DNA of 64,000 bases from Acidovorax sp. sic0104. Its GTDB lineage: Bacteria; Pseudomonadota; Gammaproteobacteria; Burkholderiales; Burkholderiaceae_C. The DNA is taken from NCBI RefSeq assembly GCF_019219095.1, contig NZ_JAHUWH010000018.1, positions 46,916 through 110,915 on the forward strand. Direction: 5' to 3'. Under the pieces are notes generated by a model. The model had not been told where the DNA came from, made no database searches, and worked only from the letters and a program-made list of their open reading frames with translations. The position numbers and the translations under genes are program-made. Positions 44,393 through 53,282 of the stretch are shown in pieces (the stretch's first letter is position 1; each line of letters starts with the position of its first letter).

Positions 44393-45538
44393 TCAGTCGT
44401 CACCGGCCGGGGACCGGTTGGTGTAGCTCGCGTTGCCGAGCCCCGTGCCCACGGTCAGCACCGCCCAGCGCTTCACATCCTGCGTGAAGGGCAGCTGCGA
44501 CAGGCCCTGCACCACCGCGTCGTTGTGCAGGCACACCTGGGTGCGGCCGTGGCCGATGGTGGGCAGGCGCTCGCACAGGTCGCGCGGCAGGTGAAAGCGC
44601 GTGCTCTCCCAGTTGCCGGGCAGGTTCTGCGTGCCGCCCGCAATCGAGCCGTCCTCCACGATCAGGCCCGGGCAGGCCACGCCGATGTAGGGCGCCAGCG
44701 CGATCTTCTTTTTCTCGGCGTGGGCGATCAGGTCCTCCAGCCGCTCGGCGATGCCTTCGACCAGTTCATCGCGCCGGGGGCTGTCGTCCCTGTGCGCCCA
44801 CTTCTCGCGGCGCAGCACCTCGGCCAGCGACATGTCGGGCGCGCGGTGCAGGTGCGTCTGCACGATGCCGCAGCGCACGTTGGTGCCGCCGATGTCCACC
44901 GCCAGGATCGCGTCGTAGCTTTGCAGCAGCGCCGGCGGCGCCAGGTGCACCCAGCCAATCAGGCCGCCCTCGTCGGCGTGGTGGTGCAGCGTGTGCAGCT
45001 CCACCGGCACCTTGCCGGCCTTGAGGATCTCGCGCACACGATCAACGGCACGCCCGCCGAACTCGCTCTGGTGAAAGCCGCCGCCCAGGATGACGCGCTC
45101 CACGCCCCGCCAGGTGGGCTGCTTCATGAAGCGCTGCACGACGCCTGCGAGTTGCAGCGCATAGTCTTCACAGGCCTGCTCCAGGGCGTGCGCCGCCTCG
45201 TCGCTCTTGTCGGCCAGCTTGTCCAGCTGTTTCTTGGAGAAGTCGCGAGTGGCCTTGCTGCCGAAGGGGTCCTTGCCTGACATGGAGGTGACGAGCTTTC
45301 GCCAGGCATCCAGCATGTGGCGAAATGCGGTGCCGCTGGCCACGTCACCCACGAAGCCGTCACCTTCGCGGTCGCGCAGCTCCAGGCTGTAGCCATCGAT
45401 GATGACGGAGGCCAGCCTCATGTCGCCGTGGGGGCCGAGGATGCCCAGCTCGCGCTGTGCCTTGGCGTCCTTGGCGTCTTTTTTTTCGCTCCCCTTGCCG
45501 TTGCGGGTTTCCTTGCTGCCAGTGTCCTTCGAAGCCAT
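44393..45538 (-). CDS. ROK-like sugar-kinase-fold protein with permuted motif order
   Basis: 381 residues from the ATG at 45538. After a charged 30-residue N-terminus comes sequence like the middle and C-terminal part of ROK proteins: GDVASGTAFRHMLDAW (about 64-79), YALQLAGVVQRFMKQ (126-140), the adenosine-type VERVILGGGFHQSEFGGRAV (146-165) and DEGGLIGWVHLAPPALL (189-205). Only then follow the motifs that normally open ROK proteins: phosphate-1 AVDIGGTNVRCGI (213-225), ACPGLIVEDGSIAGGTQNLP (288-307), catalytic Asp in CLHNDAVVQGL (336-346) and phosphate-2 VGTGLGNASY (363-372), near the C-terminus. The His/Cys zinc motif is absent. The substrate is unknown, and it could be a kinase or a non-catalytic sensor. 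Confidence 0.7.
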   Translation of the reverse strand: MASKDTGSKETRNGKGSEKKDAKDAKAQRELGILGPHGDMRLASVIIDGYSLELRDREGDGFVGDVASGTAFRHMLDAWRKLVTSMSGKDPFGSKATRDFSKKQLDKLADKSDEAAHALEQACEDYALQLAGVVQRFMKQPTWRGVERVILGGGFHQSEFGGRAVDRVREILKAGKVPVELHTLHHHADEGGLIGWVHLAPPALLQSYDAILAVDIGGTNVRCGIVQTHLHRAPDMSLAEVLRREKWAHRDDSPRRDELVEGIAERLEDLIAHAEKKKIALAPYIGVACPGLIVEDGSIAGGTQNLPGNWESTRFHLPRDLCERLPTIGHGRTQVCLHNDAVVQGLSQLPFTQDVKRWAVLTVGTGLGNASYTNRSPAGDD

Positions 45539-45695
45539 TCGTGCCCTCTTGCGGTAGGCCCTCACGCGGGGCCGAGCAGGCATCGTGCCGCAGCGCCCGG
45601 CATCCGCGCGTCAGCCAACGCCGTGACCGCACACGGGACCACAGGCCGCAATGGCCCTGCGGCACGCCATGGAATGCCGCCTTTGGCGGCCAGCC

Positions 45696-46907
45696 CTACC
45701 GTGCGCCAAAGCCTCGCCGCAGGGCCACGCGCTTGACCCACAACCCCAGCCACACCGCAAGGAACACTGCAGCGCCGAACACCCAGCCCGACAGCGCCCC
45801 CGCCATGCCGCCCGACAGCAAGGTGCCGATGGTGCAGCCCAGCCCCGTCATCGCGCCCCACCCCAGCAGCACGCCGCCCGACAGGCCACGCGCCGCATCG
45901 CGCCAGGTCGGCCAGCGCGGTGCGAACTGGCGGCTGGCGAACGCCGCCACAAACGCTCCGCCCACCAGCCCCGCCAGCAGCAGCGCGTTGGGCGTGAGCC
46001 AGGTGGACGGTGGCAGCGTGGCGCAGCCCGCAAAACCGTCCAGACCATCGAGCCGCTCCGGTATCCACCCCTGCCCTTGCGCCCATTGCCGTGCCGCACC
46101 ACCCAGCGTGGCCGTCACGCCCAGGGGCCGCATGCGCACGATGGCAAACGCGCCGATCAGGCCCACGGCAAGACCGCCCACCCAGTAGTGCCAGCGCCCC
46201 GTCCAGAGGCTGCGCCATGCCTCGTGCAGCGGGGGGACGCCACCGGTACGCTGCCGGCCAGCCTCGCGCGCGAAGCCGCGCCACAGCCAGGCGGCCACCA
46301 CCGCGAGCACGCCCAGCTGCACCAGCAAGGCGCCGCCGTATCCCAGGTGCGCCGGCAGCCACACCACGGGTGCATCGGCCACGCTCGCGCTGTACAGGGC
46401 GTTCCACGTCTTGAAGCCGAGAATGAATCCGAGCGCAGATCCCACCAGTGCGAAGGGCGACACCACGGACCCTTCGGCCAGCCGATACCAGTGCGCGCTG
46501 ATGCACGAGCCCGACACCACCATGCCCGCGCCGAACGACAGCCCCGCCACCACCAGCACCCAACTTACCGGGCCGATGTGCATGTCCGGTGGCAGCTTGC
46601 CAGGCTGCGGCACGGGCAGCCAGCTGCCCAGCACCACGGTGTAACCCACAACGCCCACCGCCAGCGCCAGCGTGATCGCCAGCAGACCGCGGGGGTTGCG
46701 GTCTTCGAACCAGTCGCGTGCGTGGCAGTAGAAGCAAAAGCGCGTGCGCTGCAGCACGATGCCCAGCACCGCGCCGCAGGCCAGTGCAAACACCAGGGTG
46801 CGGCCGCCAGGCTGGCCCTGCAGCCACTGGGCGGCGCCGACCAGCGCGGCCAGCAAGATCAGCGCCAGCCATGCCGCTGCCTGGGGAAGTCGAAGGGATG
46901 AACTCAT
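45696..46907 (-). CDS. YeeE/YedE-family thiosulfate-type transporter
   Basis: 403 residues from the ATG at 46907. About nine to ten hydrophobic helices carry the family's conserved cysteines: RTRFCFYCHARDWFEDR (N-terminal half), VVSGSCISAHWYRLAEGSV, and GAMTGLGCTIGTLLSGGMAG (C-terminal half). In TsuA, such membrane-embedded cysteines guide thiosulfate through the inner membrane. The upstream neighbour on the same strand encodes a periplasmic sulfurtransferase, which supports a role in importing or relaying sulfane sulfur. The additional FAGCATLPPSTW Cys is not in the core motifs. Confidence 0.88.
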   Translation of the reverse strand: MSSSLRLPQAAAWLALILLAALVGAAQWLQGQPGGRTLVFALACGAVLGIVLQRTRFCFYCHARDWFEDRNPRGLLAITLALAVGVVGYTVVLGSWLPVPQPGKLPPDMHIGPVSWVLVVAGLSFGAGMVVSGSCISAHWYRLAEGSVVSPFALVGSALGFILGFKTWNALYSASVADAPVVWLPAHLGYGGALLVQLGVLAVVAAWLWRGFAREAGRQRTGGVPPLHEAWRSLWTGRWHYWVGGLAVGLIGAFAIVRMRPLGVTATLGGAARQWAQGQGWIPERLDGLDGFAGCATLPPSTWLTPNALLLAGLVGGAFVAAFASRQFAPRWPTWRDAARGLSGGVLLGWGAMTGLGCTIGTLLSGGMAGALSGWVFGAAVFLAVWLGLWVKRVALRRGFGAR

Positions 46908-46964
46908 GGATCGATGGATGGATCGGTGGCTATGGCAAGGCCGCGCGGCGGTGCGCGCTCTCGC

Positions 46965-46989
46965 AAAAAAAGCCCGCACGAAGCGGGCT
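46965..46989 (-). terminator. Intrinsic terminator downstream of the periplasmic rhodanese gene
   Basis: On the minus strand, AGCCCGC (complement of 46983-46989) and GCGGGCT (complement of 46971-46977) form a seven-pair stem with a five-base loop, followed directly by a seven-U run (complement of 46965-46971 A run). It separates the rhodanese gene from the YeeE gene, so the latter needs its own promoter or readthrough. Confidence 0.85.
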
Positions 46990-47074
46990 GTAAAGGAGAC
47001 CCCCTACCAAAAGCCGTGGACTGGTCGCGGACTTTCGTCGTCTCTCGCTCGTCGCTTCACTCTCTCACTCGAAC

Positions 47075-48040
47075 TTACTTGGCCGCCCACACGGTGCCTG
47101 CCGGGTTGGCGATGGGCACGCCGACCGCGTTGCCGTATTCCGTCCAGGAGCCGTCATAGTTCTTCACGTTGTAGCCCAGGATCTTGGACAGCGCGAACCA
47201 GGTGTGGCTGGAGCGCTCGCCGATGCGGCAGTACGTGATGATGGGCCGGCTGCCGTCCACGCCGGCACTGGCATAGAGCTTCTTGAGTTCGTCGGCGGAC
47301 TTGAAGGTGCCGTCTTCCTTGACGGCCTGGCCCCACGGCACATTGGCCGCGCCGGGGATGTGTCCGGCGCGGATGCTCAGCTCGGGCACGCCGGCGGGCG
47401 CAAAGATCTTGCCGCTGTATTCATCGGCCGAGCGGATGTCCACCAGCTTGGCATTGGTCTTGCCCTCGGCGGCGGCCAGCGCGTCCGACAAACGTGCGCG
47501 CAACTGGGTGTTGACCTGGCCGACCTTGTAGCTGGTGGCTGTGAACTCGGGCACGCGGTTGTTGAGCGGATGGTTCTCGGCCTCCCACTTCTTGCGGCCA
47601 CCGTCGAGCAGCTTGACGTTCTTCACGCCGTAGATGTCGAACACCCATGCACCCCAGGCCGCGAACCAGTTGTTGGTGTCGCCGTACAGCACCACCGTGG
47701 TGTCGGGCGAGACGCCGGCCTTGGACAGCAGGGCCTCGAAGCCTTCCTTGCTCACGATATCGCGGCGCACGCGGTCATTCAGGTCCTGGTGCCACGAGAA
47801 GTTGACGGCACCGGGCACATGGCCCCGCTCATACAGGCCCGGGTTCACGCTCACCTCGACGATGCGCACCTGCTGGTTGTCCAGGTTCTGCGCCAGCCAC
47901 TCGGTGCTGACGAGCGGGCCGGCAGGGATGGGCGTGGCGGCCATCAGGGCCCCACCGAACAATGCCAGACTGCCCGCCACACAGGTGCGAAGCCATGCGC
48001 GCCAGATGGTTTGCGTTGAGGGGGTGCGTTGTGTTGCCAT
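47075..48040 (-). CDS. Exported tandem-rhodanese sulfurtransferase
   Basis: 321 residues from the ATG at 48040. The N-terminus (TIWRAWLRTCVAGSLALFGG ending ALMAATP) is a signal peptide, so this thiosulfate/3-mercaptopyruvate sulfurtransferase acts in the periplasm, unlike cytoplasmic SseA. Two rhodanese domains: the inactive first (STEWLAQNLDNQQVRIVEVS, ERGHVPGAVNFSWHQDLND) and the second with the active cysteine in ITYCRIGERSSHTWFAL. The CRIGERS loop resembles thiosulfate-using enzymes more than CG[S/T]GVT-type MST. It is followed by a strong terminator and then the YeeE transporter gene. Confidence 0.9.
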   Translation of the reverse strand: MATQRTPSTQTIWRAWLRTCVAGSLALFGGALMAATPIPAGPLVSTEWLAQNLDNQQVRIVEVSVNPGLYERGHVPGAVNFSWHQDLNDRVRRDIVSKEGFEALLSKAGVSPDTTVVLYGDTNNWFAAWGAWVFDIYGVKNVKLLDGGRKKWEAENHPLNNRVPEFTATSYKVGQVNTQLRARLSDALAAAEGKTNAKLVDIRSADEYSGKIFAPAGVPELSIRAGHIPGAANVPWGQAVKEDGTFKSADELKKLYASAGVDGSRPIITYCRIGERSSHTWFALSKILGYNVKNYDGSWTEYGNAVGVPIANPAGTVWAAK

Positions 48041-48199
48041 GGGCGTCCTTTCCGTGTCTGTGAAGAACCTGCGCCGTCGTGCAGCAGGTGAAAGGAATTT
48101 AGGGCGCCCGGCCCGGGCACCCAACCAACAAGATCGGCTATGGATATGCGTTTTGCGCGCTTGCCCAGGCCAGGGGCCGGAGCCTGCGCGGATGCTGCC

Positions 48200-48205
48200 T
48201 ATAAT
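48200..48205 (+). promoter_or_regulatory. -10 element of the tRNA-Gly gene
   Basis: Exact consensus TATAAT, 10 bases upstream of the mature tRNA 5' end, with transcription expected near 48212. No good -35 hexamer is seen at 16-18 bases. Confidence 0.6.
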
Positions 48206-48215
48206 CGCAGCCTTC

Positions 48216-48289
48216 GCGGGTGTAGTTCAATGGTAGAACGGCAGCTTCCCAAGCTTCATACGAGGGTTCGATTCCCTTCACCCGCTCCA
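48216..48289 (+). tRNA. tRNA-Gly (anticodon CCC)
   Basis: 74 bases including an encoded CCA. Acceptor stem GCGGGTG pairs with CACCCGC, discriminator T; D-arm GTTC-AATGGTA-GAAC; anticodon loop TTCCCAA; T-arm AGGGTTCGATTCCCT. It reads GGG codons. The anticodon stem (GCAGC with GCTTC) has one C-U mismatch at the 28-42 pair, where E. coli glyU has a normal pair. A perfect TATAAT lies just upstream. Confidence 0.95.
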
Positions 48290-48303
48290 AGATTCCCCGG
48301 TAC

Positions 48304-49038
48304 TCACACTCCCCCCAGCGCAAAGTCCACCGCCGCCTGCGCATGCAGCCGTGTTGTGTCCAGCACCGGCAGGGCGCTGTCCTGCGGCCGGATGAGGAGC
48401 GTGATTTCCGTGCAGCCCAGCACCACCGCCTGCGCTCCGCGCCGTGCCAGCGATTCGATGATGCGCTGGTAGGTCTTGCGGGACGCTTCGCAGACCACGC
48501 CGGTGCACAGCTCTTCGTAGATGACCCTGTGCACTTCGGCACGGTCCGCCTCGTCGGGCACCAGCACCTGCAGCCCGTGCTCGCGCTCCAGGCGTTCGCG
48601 CATGAAGGGCTGCTCCATGGTGAAACGGGTGCCCAGCAGCCCCAGCACCTGCACCCCGGTCCGCGCGGCCTCGCGCCCCACGGGGTCGGCGATGTGCAGG
48701 AAGGGGATCGATACCGCCCCGGCGACCCGGTCGGCGACCTTGTGCATGGTGTTGGTACACAGCACCACGCAGTCCGCGCCGCCACGCTGCAGGCGCAGGG
48801 CGGCGTCCTCGAGCATGCCCGCCAGGTCATCCCATCGCCCCGCATGCTGCGCCTGCTCGATGGGTCCGAAATCGACGCTGTACATGAGCAGCCTGGCCGA
48901 GCGCAGCGGCCCCAGGCGGCTGCGGACATCCTGGTTGATGAGTTTGTAGTATTCGGCGCTGGACTCCCAGCTCATGCCGCCGATGAGGCCGATGACGCGG
49001 GCCGTCTCGCTCCCCGGGTGGTGTGCGGATGTGTTCAT
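48304..49038 (-). CDS. Aspartate/glutamate racemase family protein
   Basis: 244 residues from the ATG at 49038. Cofactor-independent racemase fold with two catalytic cysteines: VVLCTNTMHKVADRV and VVLGCTEITLLIRPQ. The N-terminal VIGLIGGMSWESSAEYYKLI is typical of the aspartate racemase (YgeA-like) branch, which interconverts L- and D-amino acids of still uncertain identity. It converges on the tRNA-Gly gene, ending 14 bases from it, and is divergent from an araC-type gene. Confidence 0.9.
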   Translation of the reverse strand: MNTSAHHPGSETARVIGLIGGMSWESSAEYYKLINQDVRSRLGPLRSARLLMYSVDFGPIEQAQHAGRWDDLAGMLEDAALRLQRGGADCVVLCTNTMHKVADRVAGAVSIPFLHIADPVGREAARTGVQVLGLLGTRFTMEQPFMRERLEREHGLQVLVPDEADRAEVHRVIYEELCTGVVCEASRKTYQRIIESLARRGAQAVVLGCTEITLLIRPQDSALPVLDTTRLHAQAAVDFALGGV

Positions 49039-49118
49039 GCGGGCAGTATCAATGTGCCTGATGCCGGCGTATATCATGGAATTTCAGCCTGCGGCCTGCA
49101 CGCAGGCCTCGGCAAACG

Positions 49119-49943
49119 ATGACCCAGCCTCCTCCTTTTCTCCTCCCCACCGTTGCGCCTGCGGGCCTGCAGATTCAGCTTTTGAGCCGCAGCCCCTATA
49201 GCGCCAGCGACCCGGTGCGCATGCACTCCCTGGGCATTGCGCTGGAGCGGCAGCAGGGCGTGCACGCGATAGGCTCCAGCCGGCGGGAGGACTTCGACAC
49301 CTGGCCGGGCACGCTGGCCTACACGCCGCCCGGCGTGGATGTGTTCTCCGAGTCCGGGACAGGCGGCGAATACCTCGTGGCCCGCTGGAGCGACGGCGGC
49401 ATGGCGCCAGGCGGGCACTGCGGCGCGCAACGCCGCATCCATTGGACGGGCCACGCGCAGGCACTCGCGGCTGCCAGGCATCTGCGCCGCCTTGTGCTGG
49501 CACCCGTGCCCGACGCGCTGGCCATCGAAGAGGCGGCCTTGGGCCTCGTCGGCGTGGCGGGAATGGGCGAAACCGCACGCAGCTCGGCCAACGCCGACCT
49601 GCAGTTGCGCCCGCTCTACGGGCGCGTGCTGGAGCGCATCGCCAGCGACTTCGCGCAGCCTTTGACGATTGCGCAGCTGGCACAGGCCGAGGGCAAGGAG
49701 CCGCTGCGTTTCCTGCGCGAGTTCACGCGGCTGGTGGGGATGACGCCCCATGCCTTCATTGTGGAAACGCGTGTGCAGGCCGCCCGTGCGATGGTGCGGC
49801 GCGGCGCCGAGCCCCTGGCGTCGATCGCGCTGGACTGCGGCTTCACCCACCAGTCGCACATGGGTCAAGCCTTTCGCAAGGTGCTGGGGCAGACGCCCGG
49901 GCAGTACGCGGCAGCCTTCAAGGCCGGCGCTACGGCATATTGA
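49119..49943 (+). CDS. AraC-family transcriptional regulator
   Basis: 274 residues. The N-terminal 170 residues look like a small cupin-type effector domain (HSLGIALERQQGVHAIGSSR, TLAYTPPGVDVFSESGTGGE); the C-terminal 100 are the double helix-turn-helix of AraC/XylS: DFAQPLTIAQLAQAEGKEPL, FTRLVGMTPHAFIVETRVQA and LASIALDCGFTHQSHMGQAF, with the typical VLGQTPGQYAA ending. It is divergent from the racemase gene with 80 bases between starts and may control it; the ligand is unknown. Confidence 0.9.
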   Translation: MTQPPPFLLPTVAPAGLQIQLLSRSPYSASDPVRMHSLGIALERQQGVHAIGSSRREDFDTWPGTLAYTPPGVDVFSESGTGGEYLVARWSDGGMAPGGHCGAQRRIHWTGHAQALAAARHLRRLVLAPVPDALAIEEAALGLVGVAGMGETARSSANADLQLRPLYGRVLERIASDFAQPLTIAQLAQAEGKEPLRFLREFTRLVGMTPHAFIVETRVQAARAMVRRGAEPLASIALDCGFTHQSHMGQAFRKVLGQTPGQYAAAFKAGATAY

Positions 49944-49970
49944 ACGAGGCTGATCCGGGCGGCGCCCCGT

Positions 49971-51989
49971 TCAGCGCTGCGGCTTGGCGGACGATGGCAG
50001 CGCCAGTGCCGACGAGCTGCCCATGTGCCCCGCTCCGCCCAGATTGAACTGGGAGATCGCAGACACCATCTGCTGCGCCTGCGTGCGCAGGCTGCTGGCG
50101 GCAGCGGCCATCTCCTCCACCAGGGCGGCGTTCTGCTGGGTGGTCTGGTCAAGCTGGGTGACGGCTTCGCCGACCTGCCCCACTCCGGCGGTCTGCTCGC
50201 GGCTGGCCGAGCTGATTTCGGCCACCATATCGGCCACGCGGCGGATGGCGCCGACCACCTCCTGCATGGTGGTGCCCGCCTGGTCCGCCAGGGCCGAACC
50301 CTGCTGCACCATGGCGCTGCTGGCACCGATGAGTTCCTTGATCGACTTGGCCTCGGCCGCCGTGCGCTGGGCCAGGCTGCGCACTTCGGCGGCCACCACC
50401 GCGAAGCCCCGGCCCTGGTCCCCCGCGCGGGCGGCTTCCACGGCGGCGTTCAGCGCCAGGATGTTGGTCTGGAAGGCGATGCCGTCGATCACGCCGATGA
50501 TGTCGCTGATGCGGTTGCTGCTGGCATGGATGTCCTGCATGGTGGAGACCACCTGCGAGACCACTTCGCCGCCGCGCGTGGCGACCTGGCTGGCGCCTAC
50601 CGCGAGCTGGTTGGCCTGGCCCGCGCTGTCCGCGTTGTGGCGTATGGTCGCGCCCAGTTGCTCCATGCTGGCGGCGGTCTGCTCCAGCGAACTCGCCTGG
50701 CTCTCGGTGCGGCCCGACAAATCCTGGTTGCCCTGGGCGATTTCGGTGCTCGCGGCCGAGACGCTGTCGGCGCTGGTGCGCACCGTGCTCAGGCTCTCGA
50801 CCAGGCGCAGGCGAAAGCCCTCCATGGCACCGGCCAACGTGCCGATCTCGTCGCGCGATCGCACGGACACCGCGTGCGACAAATCGCCCTGGGCCAGGTA
50901 GCCCAGCGCGGTGCTGAGTTGCTGCACCGGAGCACCCACCAGGCGGCGCGTCACGTACACCAGCACCACCGTGAGCAGCGCCAGCGCCACCAGCACGCCC
51001 AGCCACAGCCAGGTGAGCACGGCGCGCGCCTCTTCCATCATTTCACTGAGCGGTGCTTCGGCCACGATGCCCAGGTTCCAGGGCTTGTAGCGCTCCACCG
51101 CCACAAAGCGTTTCGCGTTGTCCCCGGCACTGGCACGGCGGGGAGACCAGGTGGACTCGAACGAGCCGGTCTGCTCGATGCCTTCCAGCGAGGCCATCCA
51201 CGCCTTGGCTTCGCCATCGTTCTCGTCGACCTTGGCCGCCGGGCCGGCCAGCCCGAACACATTGCCGCGCGCCGGCCCTGCAGCAAGGCTTACGGAATAC
51301 ACGGCGCCGGTGGAATAGAGTTTTTGCGCGGCCATCACGGCATTGAGCTTGGCCAGGATCGGCCCCATGTCGGAGCCGATGAACAGGATGCCAATGGTGC
51401 GATCGCCCTCACGGATGGGTTCGTACACCGTCATGTACTCGCGCCCGAAGAGGCTGGCACGGCCGATATAGGTCTTGCCCTCGTTCATGAGTGCATAGGC
51501 CGGGTGCTTGCGGTCCAGCAGCGTCTTGTAGGCGCGCTCGCCATCCTGCTTCTTGAGCGATGTCGTGACGCGGATGAAGTCGTCGCCGGACCGCGCGAAG
51601 ATGGTGGCCACGCCGCCCATGCTGTCCTTGGTGAAACGGTCCACCGCCTGGAAATCGCCATTGAGCGAAACCCCTTCGAGCGACAGCACCGCCTCGGGCT
51701 TGCCATCGGCACCGGCTGCCTCGCTCACAGCGAACTTGCCCGACAGGCTCGACTTGAAGAGGCTGAAATCTCGCTTGGCCTGGTCCTGCGCGGTTTCGTC
51801 GAACGACTGCACCAGCGTGCGCACCTGGGCCGCGTACTGCACGCCGTCGTCGCGCGACAGCCGGCCGAAGTCCTTCCACAACAGTGCACTGACCAGCCCC
51901 ATGGTCGCCAGCAGCACCACCAGCAGGCTGAGCAATGCCGTCAGCGAGAGCTTGAAAGCCACGGAATGGCGAATGTTTGAGGTGGTCAT
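49971..51989 (-). CDS. Methyl-accepting chemotaxis protein with Cache-type sensor
   Basis: 672 residues from the ATG at 51989. A first membrane helix ([20 protein letters not shown], about 12-34) precedes a 290-residue periplasmic Cache-like sensor ([40 protein letters not shown]), then a second helix ([20 protein letters not shown], about 325-346), HAMP, and a cytoplasmic signalling hairpin with the conserved tip [20 protein letters not shown] and [20 protein letters not shown]. No C-terminal NWETF-type CheR pentapeptide is present. It should sense an external small molecule and control CheA. Confidence 0.93.
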   Translation of the reverse strand: MTTSNIRHSVAFKLSLTALLSLLVVLLATMGLVSALLWKDFGRLSRDDGVQYAAQVRTLVQSFDETAQDQAKRDFSLFKSSLSGKFAVSEAAGADGKPEAVLSLEGVSLNGDFQAVDRFTKDSMGGVATIFARSGDDFIRVTTSLKKQDGERAYKTLLDRKHPAYALMNEGKTYIGRASLFGREYMTVYEPIREGDRTIGILFIGSDMGPILAKLNAVMAAQKLYSTGAVYSVSLAAGPARGNVFGLAGPAAKVDENDGEAKAWMASLEGIEQTGSFESTWSPRRASAGDNAKRFVAVERYKPWNLGIVAEAPLSEMMEEARAVLTWLWLGVLVALALLTVVLVYVTRRLVGAPVQQLSTALGYLAQGDLSHAVSVRSRDEIGTLAGAMEGFRLRLVESLSTVRTSADSVSAASTEIAQGNQDLSGRTESQASSLEQTAASMEQLGATIRHNADSAGQANQLAVGASQVATRGGEVVSQVVSTMQDIHASSNRISDIIGVIDGIAFQTNILALNAAVEAARAGDQGRGFAVVAAEVRSLAQRTAAEAKSIKELIGASSAMVQQGSALADQAGTTMQEVVGAIRRVADMVAEISSASREQTAGVGQVGEAVTQLDQTTQQNAALVEEMAAAASSLRTQAQQMVSAISQFNLGGAGHMGSSSALALPSSAKPQR

Positions 51990-52180
51990 ATTGTGCTTTT
52001 CTGTAATTTGTGCAGCGGTGTGCATATCGCCGCCAAAAGTACCCTATCTGCCCGCAAAGACAAAACCACGGTCGCCGCAATGGCCTTTGGAGACATAGGG
52101 AAAACCCTTGTATCAATCGGACTGCTGCGGCAGGCGGACCACTGAGCAGGGCATCCGCCCGGCGCCCACCCAGCACGTGC

Positions 52181-53089
52181 TCAGCGCAATTGCAGGGTCT
52201 GCACGCTCTCGAACACCCGCGCCTGCCCGGTGAGAGGGTCGACGAACTCCAGGGACTGGGCCAGCAGCTGAAGGGGCCGCGAATAGTCGCCTGGCGGCGG
52301 GTCGTTGACGACCGGGTAGAACGGGTCGTTGCGCAGCGGCAGTCCCAGCGCAGCCATGTGCACGCGCAACTGATGGCGTTTGCCGGTCACGGGGGACAGC
52401 CGGTATCGCGCCCAGGGCTGCGCAACTTCCAGCACCTCGATGCGGGTCAGGCTATTGGGCTCGCCAGGTACCTCGTGCATCCGGAAGAACTGCGGGCTTT
52501 CCTCCAGGCGGCTGGCATGCTCGCGCGGGAAAGCCATGTCCGCACGCCAGGGCGCTATCGCGTCGTAGTGCTTGGTGATCTGCCGGTCCCTGAACAACGC
52601 CTGATAGGCCCCCCGGGTGCGCTGCTGCACCGACAGCAACACCAGCCCCGCCGTGTCACGGTCGATGCGGTGCAGGGGGGACAGCTCTGGCAAGCCCAGC
52701 TGGCGCTTGAGGCGCACCAGCAGCGTCCCATGCAGATAGCGGCCCGACGGTGTCACCGGCATGAAGTGCGGCTTGTCGGCCACCACCAGATGCTCATCCT
52801 GGTAGAGCACGGTTTCCGTGAAGGGCAGATCGGGCTCGTCCTCCAGGCTGCGGTAGTAGTAAAGCCGCAGCCCGCCTTCGAAGGGCCTGTAAGGCATCGC
52901 GGGCTCACCACGCTCATCGATCACCTCGCCCGCTTGCATGCGGCGCAGCCATTCGGCCCGGGTGACCACCGCCAGCCGCTGCGCGAGGAAATCGAGCAGG
53001 CTGCCGTCTCCCCGGCTGGGCAGCACCACGCAGCTGGGCCCCACGCCGTCGCGCGGGGGCGGAGCGTAGGGGTGGCGGGGGTTGTGCAT
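52181..53089 (-). CDS. RluA-family pseudouridine synthase
   Basis: 302 residues from the ATG at 53089; ATG at 53098 is an alternative. It isomerises uridine to pseudouridine in rRNA or tRNA. The catalytic Asp is in LSPLHRIDRDTAGLVLLSV, with VADKPHFMPVTPSGRYLHGT before it and the substrate-binding RLSPVTGKRHQLRVHMAALG after it. An S4-like N-terminal part (LLDFLAQRLAVVTRAEWLRR) is present. The modified position cannot be told from sequence; a tRNA/rRNA RluA-like enzyme is most likely. Confidence 0.9.
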   Translation of the reverse strand: MHNPRHPYAPPPRDGVGPSCVVLPSRGDGSLLDFLAQRLAVVTRAEWLRRMQAGEVIDERGEPAMPYRPFEGGLRLYYYRSLEDEPDLPFTETVLYQDEHLVVADKPHFMPVTPSGRYLHGTLLVRLKRQLGLPELSPLHRIDRDTAGLVLLSVQQRTRGAYQALFRDRQITKHYDAIAPWRADMAFPREHASRLEESPQFFRMHEVPGEPNSLTRIEVLEVAQPWARYRLSPVTGKRHQLRVHMAALGLPLRNDPFYPVVNDPPPGDYSRPLQLLAQSLEFVDPLTGQARVFESVQTLQLR

Positions 53090-53282
53090 GGCGCGCATTC
53101 TAGGTGCGGCGACGGACACGCTGACCCTGTAGGACAAGGGCGGCAGTTGGCCGCGCAGCGTCACAGTCTGCGGTGATGCGGTCTAGCATGGCGCCACCGT
53201 GGCCGTACCGGCGAGCAGGACTATGCCCTGTGGCTGCCTCCTCGTTCCAGCCCACGCCCACATTGCCCACCACCCCTCGCGC

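Noticed and set aside
46905..46935. GGATCGATGG-type short tandem repeat before the YeeE start
   Set aside because: Only about two imperfect units; too short to call a functional or phase-variable repeat.
48140..48472. Open frame running over the tRNA-Gly gene
   Set aside because: It overlaps the tRNA and is antisense to the racemase gene; no support for coding.
50025..51980. 651-residue open frame antisense to the chemoreceptor gene
   Set aside because: His/Arg/Gly-rich shadow translation with no family motif; the minus strand encodes a complete chemoreceptor.
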